A DNA stretch of 64,000 nt from Nothophaeocryptopus gaeumannii (lineage: Eukaryota > Ascomycota > Dothideomycetes > Mycosphaerellales > Mycosphaerellaceae): the NCBI GenBank assembly GCA_031771865.1, contig JASISA010000009.1, positions 310,001-374,000 of the forward strand, given 5' to 3'. The notes beneath the pieces were generated by a model. The model made no database searches, was not told the origin of the DNA, and saw only the letters and a list, made by a program, of their open reading frames with translations. A program made the translations under genes and the position numbers. This document shows positions 42,723 to 52,594 of this stretch, one piece after another. The stretch's first letter is position 1. Each line of letters begins with the position of its first letter.

Positions 42723-43592
42723 TTATTTTCGCTTCTGGAGTAGCGTAGTAGCACAAATGCAGCCAAGAAGTTTCGCCTGCGCCATTACTCGAAGCACGAA
42801 TGAGTTATTGCAACGACATCTGCCACAGACCAGCTCCAAGCACCCGAGATGTGCACTAATATCATCGAAGACCTCATTTGCTGAGTTGTAAGACCCTGTC
42901 CAGCACCCTAGTACCGTGCTGCCACAGGAGAGCTGAGTTGTTGATGGGAAATGGCCTGCAGCAAATAGCTTTACAACCTCTTCGTCGTTCGTCTCCGCGT
43001 ACGGCACTTGTCCGGAGAAGATGGCGTAGAGAACAGAGCCCAAGGCGAAGAGATCTGTTCGGACGGTCGGCGCCTCCTCGATCGGGCGCGGAAGAAAATA
43101 CCGCGTGCTCTCGATAGCAGTTCCTTTCTCACCAAGTAATGCGGAACCAGCAAAATCGATAACGCACAAGTGGTGCTCGCAAGTAAGCATGAAATTCCGG
43201 GGTTGAATGTCGCCATGTACTACGTGGTTCTGATGTAACACAGCGATGGCCTCAGCGGCATCTGCGGCGAGCTGGAGGCGCTGCTTCTCGTCCAGAGACA
43301 GTGCTATATGGTCGTCTAACCAGGCCTGGAGGTTGCCATAGGGTAGATATGGTAAGACCGAGCGTTCGGGCGTGCTTGTAGGGTGGAGCTGGAGAAGTCG
43401 CGGATGGTGTGGAAGTACTTGATAAATGTCGAACTCGCGTTGAAGTTCGCAACGTGTCAGATCGGGGTCCGGGCAACTGGGATACTGCAATTTGACGACC
43501 TGTGCACTCCCATGTTGGCGTTCGATTCTCGCTGTACTGCCCCCGCTGACTATTTCCCAACCCGCAGCTGGTTCCGTAAATAGTTCCAGCAT
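42723..43592 (-). CDS. Degenerate serine/threonine protein kinase-like protein
   Basis: Single frame of 289 residues from ATG 43592 (the frame is also open upstream, but only from a TTG). Kinase landmarks: AQVVKLQYP (likely VAIK lysine), VLPYLPYGNLQAWLDD (hinge), AEAIAVLHQNHVVHGDIQPR then NFML (catalytic loop, HGD in place of HRD), and VIDFAGSALLG, where DFG is replaced by DFA. TRYFLPRP and RTDLFALGSVLYAIFSG follow. The Gly loop is poor (SGGSTARI). Such short kinases with altered catalytic loops are common in accessory regions of fungal genomes; activity is uncertain. The last ~45 residues are Cys-rich and unlike kinases, perhaps run-off into the neighbouring gene. Confidence 0.7.
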   Translation of the reverse strand: MLELFTEPAAGWEIVSGGSTARIERQHGSAQVVKLQYPSCPDPDLTRCELQREFDIYQVLPHHPRLLQLHPTSTPERSVLPYLPYGNLQAWLDDHIALSLDEKQRLQLAADAAEAIAVLHQNHVVHGDIQPRNFMLTCEHHLCVIDFAGSALLGEKGTAIESTRYFLPRPIEEAPTVRTDLFALGSVLYAIFSGQVPYAETNDEEVVKLFAAGHFPSTTQLSCGSTVLGCWTGSYNSANEVFDDISAHLGCLELVCGRCRCNNSFVLRVMAQAKLLGCICATTLLQKRK

Positions 43593-43744
43593 ATTGCGCT
43601 TCCGGTATTGTAGCAATAGAGGAAACGCACAAATTAGGTGAAGCCAATTTGTTTCAAAGGCATCAATGCATGGACAGCCTGGAGGCCCGTGCTCGGTGCG
43701 CAGGATTGAGTATATAGTAGCTCTTCCGCTTTCCCATGGGCTGT

Positions 43745-43978
43745 CGAACTAGAAGCAACTGCTTATATAAAAGTGTTTAAGAAAAAGGGCAGTATTAAAA
43801 GAAGCCGAGGGACCGATCGCGTAAAAGAGATTATAGATAAGTTAGTACTTATAACGTAGCTATAATATATCTATATATAATCGCGATACCTTTTATAGGT
43901 TACTACGGTACGATGTTAACGTGTACCCTAACTTACGTATAGTATATAGAAGTATTTTTAATTAACAAGGTATCTCGC
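43745..43978. repeat. AT-rich decayed stretch
   Basis: About 230 bp rich in TA steps (for example TATAATATATCTATATATAA at 43859-43878), in sharp contrast to the GC-balanced surroundings. This is the usual look of repeat-induced point mutation (RIP) in ascomycetes. It abuts the left end of the fold-back element. No open frame; origin not identifiable. Confidence 0.65.
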
Positions 43979-44761
43979 GGACTAACGTCCAAGGATCAGC
44001 CCGAGTTTAGTGGGCTTTAATCAATATTGATGGAGACTGATTGATAATTGGTTGGAAATTGAGAGGCCCCTCCCTAGGTTTGAAGAGCGAGCGTAAAAGC
44101 GGGCTTTAAAGCTGCCTTGACCCTAAGATTGGAGGGCTTGGCGGGCTTGGCATGAGACACCAGGCGCATTTCTTTCAACTGACGGAACACTCTAACGTCA
44201 CATCCACACCAAAATTGATAGGCATACTGACCTGATTGTGTCTTGAAAGAACTCCAAGTTTCAGCCAAAATGGTCGTATTTTGAGGAAGATGCAGGCGTG
44301 CAAAGTGCTGTCTCTGCCAAATCCAGCAAAACTGAAGTTCGCGCTGAAAGTCACGTGATGGGTGCATCTTTCTCGACCAATCAGAATGGGTTTCTTCACG
44401 TTCCAAGTTCTCAGTAATATAGCCCTCTGGTTAGATTTGGCAGGGACAGCACTTTGCACGCGTGCATCTTGCTCAAAACACGACCGATTGAGCTGAAACT
44501 TAGGGAACTTTCAAGACACGGCTCAGTCAGCGTGTCTATCAGTTATGGTGTTGATGTAATCGTGGGCTATCGCGTAAGTTGGAAGAATGCGCCCGGTGTC
44601 TTATGCCAAGCCCTCCAATTTCAGGGTCTAGGTAGCTTCAAAGCCGCTTTCACGCTCGCTTTTCAAACCTAGAGAGGGGCCTTTCAATTTCCAACCAATT
44701 ATCAATCAGTCTCCATTGATTAAAGTCCACTAAACTCGGGCTGATCCTTGGACGTTAGTCC
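43979..44761. mobile_element. 783 bp fold-back (palindromic) element
   Basis: The ends are inverted: GGACTAACGTCCAAGGATCA at the left matches the reverse complement of the right end (...TGATCCTTGGACGTTAGTCC). The match continues inwards with few gaps: the GAGAGGCCCCTCCCTAGGTT region (near 44070) pairs with the region near 44670, and GCAAAGTGCTGTCTCTGCCA (near 44300) with the region near 44440-44460. The arms are about 340 and 328 bp around a ~113 bp centre. No transposase frame fits inside, so it is non-autonomous (MITE/fold-back type) or a product of head-to-head duplication. I could not find a clear target-site duplication. Confidence 0.85.
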
Positions 44762-44979
44762 CTGCGCGGTGGTCTGCGCGCAGCTGAAAACGACGGCTAA
44801 AAATGTCTAGTCTGAAACGATGGTGGTTGAAAAGAGAGTTCAGCGCGCCAGGCGGATTTGGATTCACTTCGAGGTGCGCTCGGGAGGCGGGCCGAGAGCG
44901 CGCACAGATCATCGCTTTTCCAGTCGCGTCGGCGGACTTGCTCTCCTTTCCAACTTGCAATACACAATCCACAAACACA

Positions 44980-45380
44980 ATGCTTCCAGAACTGCCCGTT
45001 GAGCTCATTGAGCTCGTTGTCAACTCCGTGGACTCAAACGATCATGCGACTCTGGCGGCGATATGTCGAACCGGGTCGTTGGGGAAGAGGATCGCGACAC
45101 CGTTGCTGTATGGGACTGTTGGCATCACCAACGAGCGTTTGACTCCTCTTCAATACTCCCAGAGCATGCTCATATCGACTTCACATCAGCATTCTATGAG
45201 GACTGTGGTGGAGCTCGCTAATAAATATGTGATGGTATTATCCCTGATCGTCGAGCCTGAGTGAAGGCGGCGAAAATATCTCAGCTAATAGAGGAAGTGC
45301 TCGACCCAAGTACTCTCAGATATGTTACTGTACAGAACGCTTTTGATCATTGTGCTGCGTGCATTGCGGCCGCTTCGATG
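44980..45380 (+). pseudogene. F-box gene fragment
   Basis: ATG 44980 starts a typical F-box (MLPELPVELIELVVNSVDSN, then RIATPLLYGTV) and runs 94 codons to a stop at 45262. Another frame directly downstream (VKAAKISQLIEEVLDPSTLR) looks like the continuation, implying a frame break. The remainder is lost where the mitochondrial-protein gene begins (its stop is at 45396). Family members normally exceed 250 residues. It lies about 220 bp from the fold-back element, which may have helped truncate it. Confidence 0.6.
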
Positions 45381-45395
45381 ACACCATGGGTGTGT

Positions 45396-46704
45396 CTACT
45401 TCTTCAGCAGCTTCTCGGCTTCCTTGCTCCTCTTCTCCAGAATCTGGGAGATGTCGTTGACGGTATCCCTACCCAACTTCTCGGCCTGGTTCAGATTGTC
45501 AGCTAAGATTCGAGGGCCTTACACTGTCTGCCCACTCACCTCTGGCTTTTTGGTCTCTGCCGCCTCCTTCAACTTCTGTAGCTGAGGCAGGATCTGGGAA
45601 CCATTCGGGAGTGCGCTCAGCCAACTCGACAGACCGCCACTAGCGAACTGCTCGGCCTTCTTCTCAGTGCTGGGATGAGTCAGCAGGGCATCAACACTTC
45701 CAGGAGATGGCCACTTACTCCTTTATATACCGCTCTAGGCCTCCGATGCTACCACTCTGGACGGCGCCCCGAACCTTGTCGATAGCTTCCGTTACGTGGC
45801 CTTGCTTCAGGCTGTCCAAGTTCTCTTCGACGACCTTCTTCACTTCTGGGTTTTTCTCCAACAGTGGCTTGATCTGCTCCCAGCCCGATGTCCATGACTG
45901 ATCCGCCACCTTCTTGAGCTCCTCAATCTTGTCGTGGACGAGCTTTCGGAGGCGGTCTGGTGTGTCTGAGTTGATACCCTGCTTGGCAATCTTGGATGCT
46001 TCGTTGAACGTCTCATCCACAGACTTCTTGGCCTCAGGACCCAAACGCTCCCCGAGCGATCGGAGCTGATTGAAAGAGCCATCAAGCTTCTCGCGCACCT
46101 CTGGGTGGTTATCGAGGATCTGTTGCGCAGCATCACCAGCCAGAGACGACATCTCACTCAGCCTCTTGGACAATATTTGCCATACATCGTTCAGCGTGTC
46201 CAGACTGGTGCCCTTCTTGTTGGCAACTTCCCTCAGCTCCTCGTATGTTGACCGGGCGATCTGGTTGACTTCATCCCCGTGCTTGCTTCTGATCTCGTCG
46301 AGGTCTTTAAATGAGCGATCAACAAAGTCCTTCCCACCAGGTATCCAACCAGCGTACTTTTGCGCTACGTTGCGAATCTCATCGATAACGTTGTCGGTCG
46401 GGCCTGGGGTGATCTCTCGAAGTTGAATCTTGAGCTGCTCGGCAGCTTGGTCGGCGTACTGCTTCGCGCTCTGGCCTGTCTGGACGATGGTTTTTGCGCC
46501 AGAGAAGTGGTACCAAAGGTACGTACCAGCAGCAACTGCACCACCACCGATCAGACCTCCAGCCACTCCGGGGCCAATGCCGCCTGAGCTGGTGTTCTCT
46601 TTGTCCGTCGCGAAAGTTCGCTTTGGTGCACCTCGTTTGGCAGCCGTCGCGCCTGAACTGCGGAATGCACGCGCTGCGCGTGCTGTCGTTCGTGGGGCAA
46701 ACAT
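45396..46704 (-). CDS. Mitochondrial membrane-anchored helical protein
   Basis: Exons 45719-46704, 45540-45669 and 45396-45485; introns 49 bp (GTAAGT...CCCAG) and 54 bp (GTGAGT...CCAG); 401 residues. The N-terminus is an Arg/Ala-rich presequence (MFAPRTTARAARAFRSSGAT). It is followed at ~45-68 by a glycine-zipper membrane helix (GPGVAGGLIGGGAVAAGTYL). The rest is long amphipathic helix with repeated short modules (YADQAAEQLKIQL, LDEIRSKHGDEVNQIA, VREKLDGSFNQLRSL, VDETFNEASKIAKQG), like apolipoprotein-style repeats. A likely location is the mitochondrial inner membrane with a large soluble helical domain. It looks like a conserved Pezizomycotina protein, but I cannot name it. Confidence 0.8.
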
Positions 46705-47671
46705 GTCTATTGTGTGGTTTACAAGTGAGGGGGTGGAAACTTCTCTGATCAGGAGAGCGTTTCAAGCCAGCAAATGTGTGTTTTAATCTTACCGCAGCCA
46801 CATTTCAACTTGATGAGGGCGTGATGATGCTGCTGTCCGGATTTGGAAGTTTGATCACAATGACGATGATCTTCAGGTAGAACTACCAAACTTTAATCTA
46901 TAAGGGCGACAGGCATGTGCCCCGCATGATGGAACGATTCAAGACAACCACCCCCGCCGACCACCTTGCCATCGCCCTCGTCTGCAACTTCGCCCTCAAC
47001 ATCAAACTACATCATTCCGTCATAAGGGAATGATTGAAGTCAACTACCACTTCGACACCGACCTCACCTGCAACTTCGACCTCAGCGCCAAAATACATCA
47101 TCTCAATAGGAACACTGCTTGTTGGTATACCGGCTCTGGACGCAACGAACATTAATATTGACCCTTGAGACGCACGGCGGCCGCTTGGCCGGTGTCTGTG
47201 GCTCGGCTGTTCGCGATCTGGCCACATCCCAGCGGACTGGCCATAATAATTAGGAGCTTGAGGGTGAGTGAGTTGATGCCGATATGGGCTCCTCATCGGT
47301 ATGCATGACTTGTCGCCAGACATGTCAAGTAGGAAACACATTCGAAAAAGAACACGCACCTGCGATGCTTAGTAAATCTCGGCTACGACTTGAGATATGA
47401 GGTCTGTAGGTGTCGTAATCTAGCACTCAGCATCGCCCAGTGAGCATGGAGCGTGCAGCACTGATCTACCATTCGTCGGAATTGCTCTGCTGGCATTGTT
47501 GCGGCTGTCCGTCAGTTGAATGGAAAGCAGGTATCTTGTATTCCGGAAATGGAATTCTTTGTCTAACGAGCGGCATCAACTTCGACAAAGACGATCTTGT
47601 TTCTACGAGCTGGAAGTGCATCCTGCAACATCCACTGCCAACGTTCAACCATCTACACGTGTCAGGACAAG
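46705..47671. promoter_or_regulatory. Divergent intergenic region with short diverged duplication
   Basis: 967 bp. A segment near 46981-47018 (TCTGCAACTTCGCCCTCAAC...) is echoed about 88 bp later (CCTGCAACTTCGACCTCAGC...), a small tandem duplication. No supported gene. Confidence 0.5.
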
Positions 47672-49198
47672 ATGCCTCGCCGGCGTAGATCTACCTCACA
47701 ACCTCGCACCAATACGATGCCTGCCAAGACCGCGTTTGTGCAGCTGCCAAACGTTGGTCCCAGGGAGCGACAGCAATATCTCAACTACGACACCAGCTCG
47801 GAAGCTTCTAATGCTTCCGAGACACCGTCAAAATGGAGCGACACAATATACTGCTTCATGGGATACGATGATCCCAACGTCACTCGTAGCGGCGAAGGGT
47901 ACGACTTTGGCAGCGTAGCTTCTGAATGCGAAACAGGGACGCAATCGGAGGATGGTTTCGAGCCCAGTGTCAAGGACGAAAGCCTTTCAAATTGCTCTAC
48001 TATCACGGAGCCATTGAAGCACACGATACTGCTCATAGCAAAGCCCGCTGTTCCAAAGCAACGTTCCAAATCCTGGCGACTTTACACCCGCCTTTTCGTC
48101 GCAGGAGTCTTACTTGTGGTCTTTCAAATGCTCGGAGCCTCAATGTTTGCTATCTGGAATGGATCGGCAGCAGCACCGACGCCCTCAGAGTCCGAAGCAA
48201 TGGCTTTGATACTGGACGATCCCTTCGGACTTCCTTACTATGCGAACATGACTAGCTCCGCCCAGGCATTCTACACTCTGCGCCAGGTGGCAGGCATACC
48301 TCGACATTTGATGGAGCGTATGATCGACCTACATTATGGATATGACTTATACTCATATGAAGTCCAAGCGGCGAAAAACTATGGAGTCAAGCCTGTTGAC
48401 ATGATCGACTTATTAAAATCGGGAGAGGTCTTAACGAACATGGCAAATAAAGTCGGGCATTTATCCGTTCACTTGGTGATGGATCTGGAATCGAATACGG
48501 AGTGTGCAGTGTACGAACTAAACGGCCTCATCGAAAAGGCGGAGGTCGAATACCCAGAGAAGATCAAATGGTTCTCATCACTGGACGCACTCAGTCAACG
48601 AAGAAACTTTTTGCAATGCATCAACGGGGCATTACCTTTCGATGAAGAAGTCATCACTCACTGGACCAGCGATCTGCTCAATCATTTCGTCAAAGAAGAG
48701 GTCGAACGTGCCACACGGATCGCCACACAAGCCTCGACTCTGGTGACTACGATTCGAAAAATGGTAGCCCAGTACATCAAATACACACCCCTCGTCAAGA
48801 AAGCAGTGACAGAATTCGAGGAAGCATGTCAAGAAAAAGAAGCACGTCGGAAATGGTATCAAAATGATGGATTCAAGTGTCCGCAGGACCCCATGACATA
48901 CCTGGGAACCTTTGATCCTGTCCCAATGGCTCTGGCCATACAGTCCAGTGCGCTTCAACTCGAATCCTCTTTCGAGGGATATGCGACGCATATGCGCAAC
49001 GTTGAAGATGCGCTTGGCATGTTGCCTCGTCGAAAGAAAGGTTTCGAGTTCCAGGGACAATCTCTCACGCTCAAGACGCTGCCCCTGTTTTTCGAGGATG
49101 CTGTGAGCAAAGCGAAAAGGGCGGTGTCGGAGTTGCAGCCTCTGTTGAAGTACATGAGTGAACATAAGAAGCGTGAGAAGAAGAAGTATATTTACTGA
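47672..49198 (+). CDS. Hypothetical single-pass membrane protein, 508 aa
   Basis: Intron-less from ATG 47672. A Ser/Thr-rich cytosolic-like N-terminus of ~138 residues (MPRRRRSTSQPRTNTMPAKT) precedes one membrane helix at ~140-162 (LFVAGVLLVVFQMLGASMFA). A helical domain of ~340 residues follows (MIDLHYGYDLYSYEVQAAKN, EEVERATRIATQASTLVTTI), ending in a poly-basic tail (EHKKREKKKYIY). One potential N-glycosylation site (YANMTSS) just after the helix would suit a lumenal or outer C-terminus. No family recognised. The frame is also open for 25 codons upstream, but ATG 47672 has the better context. Confidence 0.75.
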   Translation: MPRRRRSTSQPRTNTMPAKTAFVQLPNVGPRERQQYLNYDTSSEASNASETPSKWSDTIYCFMGYDDPNVTRSGEGYDFGSVASECETGTQSEDGFEPSVKDESLSNCSTITEPLKHTILLIAKPAVPKQRSKSWRLYTRLFVAGVLLVVFQMLGASMFAIWNGSAAAPTPSESEAMALILDDPFGLPYYANMTSSAQAFYTLRQVAGIPRHLMERMIDLHYGYDLYSYEVQAAKNYGVKPVDMIDLLKSGEVLTNMANKVGHLSVHLVMDLESNTECAVYELNGLIEKAEVEYPEKIKWFSSLDALSQRRNFLQCINGALPFDEEVITHWTSDLLNHFVKEEVERATRIATQASTLVTTIRKMVAQYIKYTPLVKKAVTEFEEACQEKEARRKWYQNDGFKCPQDPMTYLGTFDPVPMALAIQSSALQLESSFEGYATHMRNVEDALGMLPRRKKGFEFQGQSLTLKTLPLFFEDAVSKAKRAVSELQPLLKYMSEHKKREKKKYIY

Positions 49199-49288
49199 AG
49201 ATGGTCTGTTGTAAAGTCTATAGATGCATGCGATATAGAGCTGCCGACATTTCGATGCTTCCAATCATATACCATGCTTCTCCACAAC

Positions 49289-50716
49289 TCAAGTCTGATG
49301 CACCTTCTCAACCTCAACAGGATGCTTCTCCAAACTCTCATACCATTGTAAAGTACTGCCAATCAAGAAAGCCCAGGAACCTATCCACAAGTCAGCACAA
49401 GCCCAACATAACCAATTCCTCGCTCATTCGCATAGACTCACCCCAAAACGAACTCAACGCAGCCTGATACTGCGCCCAATGAACACTACTATACCCGAAA
49501 GCCGGACATAACAAAAACCCAATCCCTCCAATCCAATTCCAGAACCCGATATGCCAACCCAGCACCCCTAGCGCAGGCTGCCACCAATATTTCTGCGTCT
49601 CAATCATGAACAACATTCCCGAGATGACGAAGCCCACAGCTCCGAGCACCTGAGGGGTCCAGTAAATGCCCGCCGTCAAGCCCACAGACATGTCGTTTAG
49701 GATTCCTGGGAGGGCAGTGAAGCCGGATATCCAGAAGACGGTTGCAGCGAAGAATTGGGTTAGGCAGGCGAGGAAACCAAGGTCGTGGAGGTAGTGGGTT
49801 TTCAAATCTTGCGTGGAGGGCCACCAGGTCCAGGATTTGCCGGATTGGGAGTGGTTGATACTAATCGACTTCTGTCTTACAGGCTCCAATGGCTCTCCAA
49901 CCAGATTGTGGGTGTTTTGATGGTGGTGGGTGCAGGCGTTTCTTGCGGGGACGAGTTTTGTCGTGACGCCGGTTTCTTTGTCGTCAAGATGCTCATCGTA
50001 GAGATTTTCGACCGCCCAACCGAAACATCCAGATCGATTCTCGTTCACAGCCTCAAGCATCAGGAGAACACTACCGACCTCGAAGATGATAGCTCCAACG
50101 AAGGCAGTAATACCACCGCCATAAAGTGATTCTCCTTGAAATGTGCTGCTGGGTCGGAAATATGGGAGAACTGTGAAGAAGCCGTTGAGTACCCACACAG
50201 CGCTTCCAATCGTGAAGGTGAATGCTACGAGCCAACTGATGTCCCAGACTGGGTAGTATGTGAACATACGCCAAATACCATGGAGGATGGATCGGGGATG
50301 CGACGTGGATTGAGGTTGAACTACCGCTTCATTCTTTGCGTCTGTTGGCCCGACCACGATGGCGTGTCTGAGACCTTGTCAGCTTGGAGAATCATTTTTT
50401 GGATCAGGCTGATGTTCTCGCACCTTCCCTTCCGATTATTGCGCGTAGTATACTTGTACTCAACATTCTCTGGCAATGCCTCAGTGGTAGGTATTGCCTT
50501 CTTCGGTAGAGCCGCATCATCAGTACTGCCAGTCGGCTGCTGCTGGTCCGCAGTTGCTGCTGTGGATTGGGAGTATCGGGCCTGCGTCGGGTTTAAGAAC
50601 GGGATTGGGCCTGTCACCTTCTCTCCTCGGAGTTGAAGTGCCGGTTCTTGCCTCAAAGGCTCCTGAGAAGGCCGGAATTGCCTGTTCCTAGGCCGAAATG
50701 CCATTTGGACATGCAT
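49289..50716 (-). CDS. Integral membrane protein, ~6 transmembrane helices, 436 aa
   Basis: Exons 50424-50716, 49442-50367 and 49289-49380; introns 56 bp (GTGCGA...TCAG) and 61 bp (GTGAGT...ATAG); all phases agree and restore NNRKGRHAIVVGPTD and SSFWGSWAFLIGS. A soluble N-terminus of ~120 residues is followed by helices at VAFTFTIGSAVWVLNGFFTV, ITAFVGAIIFEVGSVLLMLE, FLACLTQFFAATVFWISGFT, VLGAVGFVISGMLFMIET, GFWNWIGGIGFLLCPAFGY and the final WAFLIGSTL. A His-rich loop (ACTHHHQNTHN) separates helices 2 and 3. It resembles uncharacterised conserved fungal integral membrane proteins; transport or scaffold function cannot be told. Confidence 0.82.
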
Positions 50717-51213
50717 GCTGGGACAACGAGCGTCGCGGAGGTCGGGTCTTTCAGGTCAGAGTTTCATATCGTTCCAAAAACAAGTGTTGGCTGTCGATTG
50801 AAGAGCGAAGGTGTCCAGGTCCTGCAGGGACGAGAGGCAGATGGGAGAAGCGACGTGGGACGTGTTGTGGCGCCGGGAAGCGAAGATGATTGGTTCATTG
50901 TTTCCTGGAGGACGGGACGAGAGATCCAGCATTTTGACTGCGCAGCTCAAGTTGCGCCTGCTCCTTCATCATGCGCGGCAGTGCGAGCAAGCGATCAAGA
51001 TAGGGAAGTAACATTATAGGAAGTGGAAGACATGTCGAGAGATGGAGTGAGGTCAAGCAATGCCGAGGCCAAGACTTTGATGACTCGTCAATCAAAATTT
51101 CGACCCCTGCTCCCTGAATATATCTGACGCGTCACGCGTTGTTTACTGGTCCAACCCTCTAGAGGCCCCGTGAAGACCAAAGTAGCACCATTGACCGCCG
51201 AATCTGGTTCAAG
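50717..51213. promoter_or_regulatory. Divergent promoter, membrane protein / J-BTB gene
   Basis: 497 bp between opposite start codons; no other feature recognised. Confidence 0.5.
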
Positions 51214-52249
51214 ATGCGAAAGCCCGAAGAGCCAGATCACTATCGCGTGCTTGGGGTGGCCAGGACGGCAACGAGGACTGTGATAAAGCAGGCGTTCAAC
51301 GAGCTTGCAAAGAAGATCCATCCAGACAAAGTGACCCCGTCGAAGCGTTCGGCGGCGTCGATTTCTTTCCAAGAAGTATAAGGTCAGGGCTGACATGCCA
51401 GGCTTGCTCTGACTCACCTGTAGGCTCGCGCAGCACATGATGTCTTGCTCGACATGGACCGACGGAAGCAATATGACCAAAGGCACATATCCATCAAAGC
51501 CGAGTGGGATAAGTACGATCGGCATGTGCAAGTCATGCAGAGGAAGAAGGTGCGAAGGAATCGGTAAGCGTGTCACTCTGTCGCGGAGCTCGACCACCAT
51601 GCTTATTCTCGACAGCTTCTCACAGACATTGATCATCCTCACCAACGGAAGTCATGAGTTTCCAGTCCATCGTCAAGTCCTGGAAGAGCGATGCGATTAC
51701 TTGAAGCAGAAAGTTGGCGAGGCGCTCGCTCCCGGCGGTGACTGTAAATTGACGATGAATGACATCGAAAGCGATGTAATCGCGGCTTATCTGGACTATA
51801 TCTATCATGGCAAGATCAAGACCGAAAACTCCGAAGAGGTCCTGGAAGCCATGGAGAGTGGCGAACCCTTCGATGCTCACTGGAGGGAGTACGAGTTCTT
51901 GGCCAAACTTGGGATGTTCGCGAAAAGAGTCAAGGACGGCGAGCTCTACTCCGATATGATTCGTGCCTTCTGCCGTGTCGCAGACAAGAGAGGTGCTGAT
52001 GGTCGCCGTGCATATCCTGGCCACTGCGCCATCGCCATCATATACGAAGGCACCACTGAGCAGTGCCTGTTTCGCAGGCTTGTGGTCGACATATACTACG
52101 AAGCGGCGCGCATTGATTGGTTTGATGGAGGTGAATCGCAGTATGACAGCCGCTTCGTGTACGACCTCATGCGAGAGCTAGTCAAGAGGCGAAAAACGCC
52201 TGGCGTGAGCGCGCCTTTCTCGGAAAGAAGTGATGAATGGCAAGCCTAA
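51214..52249 (+). CDS. J-domain protein, probably fused by splicing to a BTB/POZ domain
   Basis: Best model: exons 51214-51375, 51424-51563 and 51616-52249; introns 48 bp (GTATAA...TGTAG) and 52 bp (GTAAGC...ACAG); 311 residues. Exons 1-2 encode a DnaJ J domain (DHYRVLGVARTATRTVIKQA, HPDK motif near residue 43, then ARAAHDVLLDMDRRKQYD). Exon 3 encodes a BTB/POZ fold (LIILTNGSHEFPVHRQVLEE then AAYLDYIYHGKI). Without the second intron the J protein would end at a TAA (51565-51567) lying inside the donor GTAAGC, and a separate BTB protein of 216 residues would start at ATG 51599. The in-frame, canonical splice supports one chimeric gene; J domains recruit Hsp70 and BTB domains dimerise or bind Cul3. 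Confidence 0.65.
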
Positions 52250-52594
52250 GCGTATCAGAAGGGAGTCTGAGGGGAACAACGATGATCTGAGCTTGTCGTC
52301 CACTGACAGCGACTGGAATTCCAGGAAACACGCTGGTGAAGTCTGCAAGCACTCCATATCGCGAGTGGTCTCCAGAACCTAGATGGGCAAGCCCGGTGGC
52401 AGAAAGCTGGCTCTCATTCACTTCAGCTTCTCCCTTGCTCGCGCGCTTGCCTTCGGCTCATCCCGTTGCCGTTTCCTGGACTACAAACTTCTAAACGACA
52501 CACCAGGGACCAACTGCGCTACATTATCATAGGACAAGGCAAGACACTACTCCTGGTGTCAGCAAGCCTTCTGTCCCCTTCACCGCCCTTCTCG
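52250..52594. other. Intergenic region
   Basis: 345 bp between the BTB gene and an F-box relic; nothing recognised. Confidence 0.5.

Noticed and set aside
48632..49264. 210-codon minus-strand frame
   Set aside because: Antisense to the 508-residue membrane protein gene, no domain.
51088..51645. 185-codon minus-strand frame
   Set aside because: Antisense to the J-domain and BTB exons, which show clear homology on the other strand.
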